Positions 1-4,395 of a stretch of 5,265 bases of DNA are shown in pieces. Origin of the DNA: Candidatus Poribacteria bacterium (GTDB taxonomy: Bacteria > Poribacteria > WGA-4E > WGA-3G); assembly GCA_009835515.1 (NCBI GenBank), contig VXXH01000401.1, positions 1-5,265 of the forward strand, written 5' to 3'. Both the position numbers and the translations under genes were made by a program. Within the stretch, counting starts at the first letter, position 1. Every line of letters starts with the position of its first letter. The notes beneath the pieces are model-generated. The model did not search any database. It worked only from the letters and a program-made list of their open reading frames with translations, and had not been told where the DNA came from.

Positions 1-809
1 TTATCATACTTATATTAATATTTTCTCTGTTGTCCAATATGGGTCTCGCCGCTGAGAGCCTACAGGCACAACCGTTTACGGCTTTCTATCTTGATTCCGC
101 ACTTGGAAACCGGACGCTTGAGGATCAATCCACTGTTGTTATGGAGGCGACCCAAGAGCTCCAGACTCGGAAGTCTCCAAACGAGGCGTTCCTTTATTCG
201 CTTGTTATTCCCGGTATGGGACAACTCTACACAGGTGCTAAGCGTGGCTATTTCTATATGGCAGCAGAGGGGGTTTTGCTCGCTAGCTATTTTATTCTCT
301 GGAACAATGCTGCAGACATTCGAGACGAATATCGCGATGTTGTCAGACAACACGTTACGTTTATTGGTCCAGGCTCCTTTGAAGATTGGGATCCTATAGA
401 GGATTTTGAGCACGCTACGCAGTATGAAACATGGAACCACGACTATGATACAGAGGAAACCCAAAAGCGTACCGGCAAATGGTATTGGGCGGATCTTGAT
501 CCAGACCTAAAAAACGAGAGACATAGAGATCTTGAAAAGAGAGGTATTACTTCAGATTACCGATCGGATGCTTTTAATTTGAGAGAAAAGGCTAACAATA
601 CCTTTGAACGCGCGAAATTCTTTTTAGGCATGGCGATCTTAAACCACGTTGTCAGTGCAGTGGAGGCACGGATTTCGACGAAGCGTTTCAATAACCGCTT
701 GCAAAGGACACTCACACAGACACGACGCAACGGCCTTGAAATAGATTTACAAACAGACATAGCGGCAGGGGCACCCATAGGTGTACTCGTCCTACGGAAA
801 AGGTTTTAA
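1..809 (+). CDS. Exported DUF5683-type protein, 5' end missing (partial)
   Basis: The reading frame is open from the left edge (first full codon at base 3), so the true start lies outside the window. Its first visible residues are IILILIFSLLSNMGLAA, a hydrophobic signal-peptide core with likely cleavage after GLAA or SLQA; the in-frame TTG at 30 is therefore unlikely to be the start. After a polar stretch, bases 171-305 encode KSPNEAFLYSLVIPGMGQLY followed by GAKRGYFYMAAEGVLLASYFILW. This is the P-G-x-G-Q-x-Y plus membrane-helix pattern I associate with DUF5683. A charged, Tyr/Trp-rich middle (about 320-600) follows, then a second hydrophobic segment, FFLGMAILNHVVSAVEA (about 619-669), also typical of the family. 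The tail has alternating strand-like residues and ends in Phe (RKRF), as many envelope proteins do. Molecular function is unknown. DUF5683 assignment is from memory of the motif; export is well supported. Confidence 0.72.
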   Translation, partial: IILILIFSLLSNMGLAAESLQAQPFTAFYLDSALGNRTLEDQSTVVMEATQELQTRKSPNEAFLYSLVIPGMGQLYTGAKRGYFYMAAEGVLLASYFILWNNAADIRDEYRDVVRQHVTFIGPGSFEDWDPIEDFEHATQYETWNHDYDTEETQKRTGKWYWADLDPDLKNERHRDLEKRGITSDYRSDAFNLREKANNTFERAKFFLGMAILNHVVSAVEARISTKRFNNRLQRTLTQTRRNGLEIDLQTDIAAGAPIGVLVLRKRF

Positions 810-962
810 TTTTACCTTGCGGAGGCACAACGGACGTTTGAACTTTGACGAGCATCCCTCATATCCGCCTGCGTGTTTTTGATTGGGTATTTCTGCGTAT
901 TGTTGCAGGCTCAGGGTTTGCTGCTACTTTAAGAAGTAAGGCGTATTAGACGAAAACCTCTT

Positions 963-983
963 AACTGAAAACTGAAAACTGAA
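963..983. repeat. Three perfect tandem copies of AACTGAA
   Basis: AACTGAA occurs three times head to tail at 963-969, 970-976 and 977-983, ending three bases before the AAGGAG ribosome binding region of the next gene. The repeat is exact, with no interrupting base. Its position in the probable 5' leader means copy-number slippage would change leader length without touching the coding sequence. Function is unknown. It may be one member of a dispersed intergenic repeat family, but that cannot be seen from one window. Confidence 0.85.
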
Positions 984-986
984 TAA

Positions 987-991
987 AGGAG
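987..991 (+). promoter_or_regulatory. Ribosome binding site (AGGAG) of the DHDPS-family gene
   Basis: AGGAG lies six bases upstream of the ATG at 998. It is the strongest Shine-Dalgarno match in the window and fixes the start of the downstream gene. Confidence 0.85.
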
Positions 992-997
992 AACTCT

Positions 998-1936
998 ATG
1001 CCGTTAGAACTATCGAATCTTTTAGACGCTCTGAATTCGGTTACTGCGATTCCTATCGTTCCTTTCGATGGGGACACAATCGATTACACCGGACACGCCA
1101 AAAATATTGACTATTTGATGCGCAACAACTATCTTGACGAAGGACGCAAGCGGGTCATTGCCATCGCTGGAACGAGTCTGATCCATCATATCAGCGAAAC
1201 CGAGCAGCTCCGTCTCATCGACCAAACCGGACGACAAATAGGGGATAACGGTATTCTCATGTCCGGTATTGTCCCGAATCCCATCGGTCAAGCCGGTCAA
1301 CTCATTGCAGCGCAATCTGAACTTCAGAGATCCCCGGATGTGTATCTGCTCATGCCGCTGACGGGAATCTCCAGTCCAGAGGGTATCTACCAACAGTACA
1401 TGGAATTCGGTGAGAAGTATGGCACTGCTTATGGCGCACGCTTTCTCTACTATTTCCGTCAGAAACGCGACTTAGAAGCCGTCATTCGTCTCTTGAACGA
1501 TTCACCCCATTTCGTGGGTGTGAAGATTGGAACAGGTGAAGAGGACGTTGTGCCGCTCGTTGAAGGGGTTGGGGACAGCGGAATTGTGATGTGGGGCATC
1601 GGGGATAGATGTACCCGTCCTGCAGAACTCGGGACGCAGGGACATACCTCTGGTATCGCGGTCGCCTTTGCGCGTGCCTCTGATGAGATTAACAATGCCC
1701 AACGTCGGGGGGATTACGAGACCTCCGCCCGCATTGAAGCCGACATTGCACCACTTGAGGAGATCCGTTTTATGAACGAGCGGGTCTATAACTATTCTGC
1801 TGTCGTTGAAGCGATGATCTTAAGCGGTTTCGACGATATCGCTGCAGGCACCGGCGGTCCCTTTAATCCACGTGTGCCAGCAGAAGTCCAAGCACAACTC
1901 CACGGGATAACACAAGACTTGAAACGATACCATTAG
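998..1936 (+). CDS. Dihydrodipicolinate synthase / N-acetylneuraminate lyase superfamily protein
   Basis: A complete 312-residue class I aldolase-type TIM barrel; the family is usually about 290-310. The Schiff-base lysine is K176 in FVGVKIGTG. The relay tyrosine is Y151 in RFLYYFRQ, 25 residues upstream as expected. The substrate-carboxylate loop is A-G-T-S at 57-60, in place of the usual GTTGE. A later glycine loop, MWGIGDR (198-204), and the GHTSG turn that follows match the family's C-terminal half. True DapA has NVPxR after the tyrosine and K-D-S-S-G-D at the lysine; here these read YFRQKR and KIGTGEED. Lysine biosynthesis is therefore unlikely, and a sugar-acid or other keto-acid lyase or dehydratase is more plausible. 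The substrate is not readable from sequence. The start is set by ATG with AGGAG six bases upstream. The next gene follows after 8 bases, suggesting one transcript. The protein is cytosolic, with no signal peptide. Confidence 0.88.
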   Translation: MPLELSNLLDALNSVTAIPIVPFDGDTIDYTGHAKNIDYLMRNNYLDEGRKRVIAIAGTSLIHHISETEQLRLIDQTGRQIGDNGILMSGIVPNPIGQAGQLIAAQSELQRSPDVYLLMPLTGISSPEGIYQQYMEFGEKYGTAYGARFLYYFRQKRDLEAVIRLLNDSPHFVGVKIGTGEEDVVPLVEGVGDSGIVMWGIGDRCTRPAELGTQGHTSGIAVAFARASDEINNAQRRGDYETSARIEADIAPLEEIRFMNERVYNYSAVVEAMILSGFDDIAAGTGGPFNPRVPAEVQAQLHGITQDLKRYH

Positions 1937-1944
1937 ATTTTACT

Positions 1945-3654
1945 ATGTCTTTTGATTCTTTAGCACTCCGCATTGTTACGCAAGAACTCCGCGAAACCCT
2001 TTTAGGCAGCACGATTCGGCACATCGAACAGGCGAATGCACACGCCTTTTCATTCAGGATGAGTCATGCTGCCGAAACGCACTGGCTCACGGTATCAGCG
2101 CATTCGTTGCATGCTCGGGCCCATCTCATCGAAAAGCCGCCACCCGGGCAAAAACAGTCCTATTTGGCAGACTTCCTCACAACACATCTCAGAGGCGGCA
2201 CGATTACCGAGATTGAACAACTCGGCTGGGATCGCATCCTTAAAATAACCGTCCAACCTGTCTCTGACGAACCGATACAACCGTCCGCAAAGGCTATCAT
2301 CGCAGAGATGATGGGCAAACATAGCAACATCATCCTCATAGATGCAACCGACGACAGGATTCTGGAAAGTCTCAAACGTATTGATGAGACAATGAGCCGA
2401 CACCGAGAAATTTTGCCCGGTGAGACCTACACTTTACCACCCCAACTGGGGAAAGTGGACCCTTTGACGTTAGACAAGGCGGCGTTTACGGAACTCATGG
2501 ATGGACAAGCAGAGGTGAGTTGGCGACAGCTCTTTAACAAAATTGACGGTTTCAGTCCGACACTCGCGAAAGAGGTCGTCGCACGCGCAGCTGGAACAGA
2601 ACTCTGGGATGCTTATCAGCAGGTGATCACCTATTTCGATCCGAAGCACGGTTCACCACAACTGTTCATGGATGGCAACGCACCAATCGCAGTCTCAGCA
2701 CTACCGCTGCAGCAATTTCCGAGTGCTGTCTCTCAAGATTATGACACAATGAGCGATGCGTTCTGCGCCTACTACGACGCGATTACCTTGAAGGAGAACA
2801 TCGCTTCGGAACACAGGACGCTGACACAAGCCTTAAAGAAGCAGAAAGGGATACTCCGTCGAAAGGCGAAGGCACTACAAACCGATTTGGAACGCGCTGA
2901 GAAAGCCGAAGATTACCGCATTCAAGGTGAATTAATCCTCGCCAACCTACACACGATCACCCGTGGACAGCAACAGGTCGAGCTCCAGAACTACTATAGT
3001 CCTGAACTCGAAAAGATGTTGATACCGCTTAATCCAGAGCAGACCCCTTCCGACAACGCCCAGGCTTATTTTAAGAAATACACAAAGGCGAAGCGCGGAC
3101 GTTCGCGCATCCAGCAGCTCATCTCAGATTTGGATGCAGATCAGGAGACGCTCCAGCTGTATACGTCTAAGTTGGAATCCGCTGATACTTTGGAAGCACT
3201 CCAGCGACTTCGGACTGAATTTGTCGCCAACGGCTCCCTCAAAGCACCGCAAAGCAGAAAGCAGAAGCAAGAAGCAGGCGAAGGTCCCTTCCGAAGATAC
3301 ACCTCTACCAACGGTTTTCAGATGTATGTCGGCAAGAACAGCCAGTCGAATGATCTGCTCCTACGTCAGATTGCCAAACCGAGCGATATGTGGCTCCATA
3401 CCAAACAGATTCACGGTTCGCACGTCATCATCCGCAACCCAGAAAACCGTCCAGACATCCCGATGCCGACGTTATTACAAGCCGCGCAACTCGCCGCCTA
3501 CTACAGCAAAGCGCATCATGCGAGTAATGTACCCGTTGACTATACGTGGGCGCGGTACGTCGTAAAACGGAAGGGCAACGTCGCAGGCTACGTGCATTAC
3601 ACCCGCGAAAAGACATTGTATGTTGAACCCGCTGTCCCGTCGTCGAAAGCATAA
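1945..3654 (+). CDS. rqcH: RqcH/NFACT ribosome-quality-control protein (Rqc2 homologue; FbpA-like)
   Basis: A complete 569-residue protein, matching bacterial RqcH of about 570. In this family RqcH binds peptidyl-tRNA-blocked 50S subunits and recruits tRNA-Ala to add C-terminal alanine tails that mark stalled chains for degradation. Visible order: NFACT-N from residue 1, with the key D-R pair at D96-R97 (GWDRIL; equivalent to the essential D97/R98 of the Bacillus protein) and the EMMGKHSNIIL signature at 121-131; a helix-hairpin-helix-like stretch around KIDGFSPTLAKEVVARA (about 199-215); long charged helices with coiled-coil character, about 280-430; then NFACT-R from about 450, with MWLHTKQIHGSHVII (482-496) and GYVHYTREKTLYVEP near the end. 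All landmark residues are present, so it should be active. There is no clear Shine-Dalgarno before its ATG. It begins 8 bases after the upstream stop and may depend on translational coupling. Older annotations call such proteins fibronectin-binding (FbpA). Confidence 0.94.
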   Translation: MSFDSLALRIVTQELRETLLGSTIRHIEQANAHAFSFRMSHAAETHWLTVSAHSLHARAHLIEKPPPGQKQSYLADFLTTHLRGGTITEIEQLGWDRILKITVQPVSDEPIQPSAKAIIAEMMGKHSNIILIDATDDRILESLKRIDETMSRHREILPGETYTLPPQLGKVDPLTLDKAAFTELMDGQAEVSWRQLFNKIDGFSPTLAKEVVARAAGTELWDAYQQVITYFDPKHGSPQLFMDGNAPIAVSALPLQQFPSAVSQDYDTMSDAFCAYYDAITLKENIASEHRTLTQALKKQKGILRRKAKALQTDLERAEKAEDYRIQGELILANLHTITRGQQQVELQNYYSPELEKMLIPLNPEQTPSDNAQAYFKKYTKAKRGRSRIQQLISDLDADQETLQLYTSKLESADTLEALQRLRTEFVANGSLKAPQSRKQKQEAGEGPFRRYTSTNGFQMYVGKNSQSNDLLLRQIAKPSDMWLHTKQIHGSHVIIRNPENRPDIPMPTLLQAAQLAAYYSKAHHASNVPVDYTWARYVVKRKGNVAGYVHYTREKTLYVEPAVPSSKA

Positions 3655-3677
3655 AAATCTTGCTTTCTTAATAATTT

Positions 3678-3704
3678 TTGAGTATCATTTTATATGGATA
3701 TAAT
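3678..3704 (+). promoter_or_regulatory. Probable sigma70-type promoter of hicAB
   Basis: A perfect -10 box, TATAAT (3699-3704), lies 16 bases before the hicA ATG. A partial -35, TTGAGT (3678-3683, four of six consensus bases), sits 15 bases upstream, slightly closer than the ideal 17. Transcription would start near 3710-3712, giving a leader of only about 8-10 bases. This would uncouple hicAB from the rqcH transcript. The -10 lies inside a palindrome listed separately. Confidence 0.55.
3690..3703. promoter_or_regulatory. Palindrome TTATATGGATATAA over the -10 box, candidate HicB operator
   Basis: Six-base arms TTATAT (3690-3695) and ATATAA (3698-3703) flank GG, and the right arm covers the -10 hexamer. 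HicB-type antitoxins with a ribbon-helix-helix tail commonly repress their own promoter by binding palindromes, and the HicB here has such a tail. Binding by this HicB is inference; AT-rich palindromes also arise by chance around -10 boxes. Confidence 0.4.
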
Positions 3705-3719
3705 TTTGGACAGGCAACA

Positions 3720-3974
3720 ATGAATAAGCGTCACCAAAGAACATTGAACTCGATCTTTACACAGCCTATTTCCGGGAATATAAAATGGCGTGACGTTGAG
3801 GCTTTATTGAGGAATTTAGGAGCTATCCTAAGTGAACGAGCAGGATCGAGGGTAGCTGTTTCCGTTGAAGGACGTATTGCTTATTTTCATCGTCCGCATC
3901 CGAGTCCAAATATGGATAAAGGAGCAGTCAGAGACCTAAGAAAATTCCTTCAAAGTGTGGGGATTACACCATGA
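3720..3974 (+). CDS. hicA: HicA-family mRNA interferase toxin (type II toxin-antitoxin)
   Basis: An 84-residue protein from the ATG at 3720. An in-frame TTG at 3678 would add 14 residues, but it lies upstream of the -10 box and is rejected. Visible hallmarks: NIKWRDVEALLRNLGA (20-35), the family's first helix; then ERAGSRVAVSVEGRIAYFHRPHP (39-61) and a last helix, DKGAVRDLRKFLQSVG (66-81). HicA has a double-stranded-RNA-binding-like fold and cleaves mRNA, stopping growth when HicB is limiting. Many HicA toxins carry a histidine just after G-S in the central hairpin (GSNH in E. coli). Here G42-S43 is followed by R-V, and the conserved histidines are H57 and H60. I recall this GSR...FHRPHP pattern as a recognised HicA subgroup rather than a decayed toxin. 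The stop TGA overlaps an ATG as ATGA, the classic hicA-hicB coupling. GGACAGG (3708-3714) is a weak ribosome binding site. Confidence 0.9.
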   Translation: MNKRHQRTLNSIFTQPISGNIKWRDVEALLRNLGAILSERAGSRVAVSVEGRIAYFHRPHPSPNMDKGAVRDLRKFLQSVGITP

Positions 3975-3984
3975 TTGAATACAA
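3959..3984. repeat. 26-base direct repeat, copy 1 (hicA end / original hicB start)
   Basis: This copy begins GGGGATTACACC, then ATGATTGAATACAA, and is identical over 26 bases to 4025-4050. It contains the last HicA codons, its TGA, a GGGGA ribosome-binding-like run and the first codons of a hicB gene (MIEY). The copies start 66 bases apart, a multiple of three. Base matches stop at both ends (T versus G before, G versus A after). Confidence 0.95.
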
Positions 3985-3994
3985 GTACCAATGA
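3971..3994 (+). pseudogene. Abortive hicB start: 7-codon fragment MIEYKYQ
   Basis: The ATG at 3971 overlaps the hicA stop by four bases (ATGA), the usual coupled arrangement for hicA-hicB. It encodes MIEYK, the same five residues that open the intact HicB, then diverges to YQ and stops at TGA 3992-3994. It is in the same frame as the intact hicB 66 bases downstream, and this TGA is the only stop between the two starts. It is best read as the remnant of the original hicB start left behind by the duplication. It could still be translated as a short leader that brings ribosomes to the real start. Confidence 0.6.
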
Positions 3995-4024
3995 CACTTG
4001 AGGTGTCGCGAGCCTGAAATCGCG
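3985..4024. other. 40-base insert with two abutting hairpins between the hicB starts
   Basis: This is the only non-duplicated sequence between the two 26-base repeats. It contains GACAC (3993-3997) / GTGTC (4003-4007) with a 5-base loop. It also contains CGCGA (4007-4011) / TCGCG (4020-4024) with an 8-base loop; the two stems share base 4007. The second stem ends directly against the GGGGA run (4025-4029) that would serve as the hicB ribosome binding site. There is no T-run, so it is not an intrinsic terminator. It may be a short palindromic element, or simply debris of a duplication. Confidence 0.6.
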
Positions 4025-4050
4025 GGGGATTACACCATGATTGAATACAA
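4025..4050. repeat. 26-base direct repeat, copy 2 (functional hicB start)
   Basis: Identical to 3959-3984. Here the GGGGA run sits 7 bases before the ATG at 4037, and the frame continues into full-length HicB. The repeat therefore supplies a complete duplicate of the antitoxin's translation start. Confidence 0.95.
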
Positions 4051-4363
4051 AGGTTATATAGGGGCTGTCAATTTTGATCCAGAAATTGACCTTTTCCATG
4101 GAACAGTAATTAACACCAATGATGTAATCACGTTCTATGGTGCATCTGTATCAGAACTCCGCGAAGAGATGCAAAAGTCGATTGAAGGTTACATTGAATT
4201 CTGCAAGGAACAGGGGAAAATGCCTGAAAAACCTTTTACAGGTGAATTCACGGTTCAAATGAGTCCCGAGATGCATTGCAAACTTGCTTTGAACGCCGAA
4301 CAGCTTCACTTAGATTTTGATGGTTACCTTCAAGTTGTTTTAGAAAAGGCCGCTTCGGCATAG
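4037..4363 (+). CDS. hicB: HicB-family antitoxin
   Basis: A 108-residue protein. Residues 1-66 form the HicB core: MIEYKGYIGAVNFDPE at the start, DLFHGTVINTNDVITFYGASVSEL (18-41), then the helix leading to GYIEFCKEQGKMPEKPF (51-67). Residues about 69-106, starting GEFTVQMSPEMHCKLAL, resemble a ribbon-helix-helix DNA-binding tail. The core binds and neutralises HicA; the tail probably represses the shared promoter. The ATG at 4037 is chosen because MIEYKGYIG is the standard family start; an in-frame TTG at 3998 would add 13 non-conserved residues. Unusually, hicB does not overlap hicA: 62 bases containing an insert and a duplicated start separate them. The tail reads LHLDFDGYL where many relatives have a K-S-L-N-type loop, so DNA contacts may differ. 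The GCCG/CGGC hairpin at the end of the gene has no T-run and is not called a terminator. Confidence 0.91.
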   Translation: MIEYKGYIGAVNFDPEIDLFHGTVINTNDVITFYGASVSELREEMQKSIEGYIEFCKEQGKMPEKPFTGEFTVQMSPEMHCKLALNAEQLHLDFDGYLQVVLEKAASA

Positions 4364-4395
4364 CAACGGTTTTATGAGCAGTCAGGAAATTTTGC

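Larger units (their letters stand above)
810..997. other. Gene-free spacer between the DUF5683 gene and the DHDPS-family gene
   Basis: No plausible coding frame is seen here on either strand. The spacer holds a 6-base inverted repeat GCCTGC (867-872) / GCAGGC (905-910) with a 32-base gap, a small TACTT-TAAG-AAGTA hairpin (925-938), a triple AACTGAA repeat (963-983) and a ribosome binding site (987-991). TTGACG at 845-850 resembles a -35 box but has no acceptable -10 at the right distance, so no promoter is called. No stem followed by a T-run is visible, so no intrinsic terminator for the upstream gene is called. Confidence 0.6.

Noticed and set aside
60..464. 134-codon open frame on the - strand opposite the DUF5683 gene
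   Set aside because: It lies wholly inside a convincing + strand gene, has no recognisable domain, and its composition is that of an antisense shadow.
845..873. TTGACG as a -35 box for the DHDPS-family gene
   Set aside because: No -10-like hexamer lies 15-19 bases downstream; the bases there are G/C-rich.
1022..1393. 123-codon - strand frame opposite the DHDPS-family gene
   Set aside because: The + strand carries the conserved family residues over the same bases; the - strand protein shows no motif.
2095..2403. 102-codon - strand frame opposite rqcH
   Set aside because: It mirrors the highly conserved NFACT-N coding sequence and has no features of its own.
3134..3565. 143-codon + strand frame inside rqcH in another frame
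   Set aside because: The Arg/Ser-rich translation is typical of an out-of-frame reading; the rqcH frame covers it with conserved NFACT-R residues.
3653..3679. AAAAAT ... ATTTTT inverted repeat after rqcH as a terminator
   Set aside because: The stem is only A/T pairs with a 15-base loop and would be too weak; it overlaps the probable hicAB promoter region.
3959..4050. Two direct repeats as the start of a CRISPR array
   Set aside because: There are only two copies, they are part of coding sequence and a translation start, and no cas gene is near.
4349..4359. GCCG-CTT-CGGC hairpin at the end of hicB as a terminator
   Set aside because: The four-pair stem lies within the last codons and is not followed by a T-run; the next gene starts 32 bases downstream and is probably co-transcribed.
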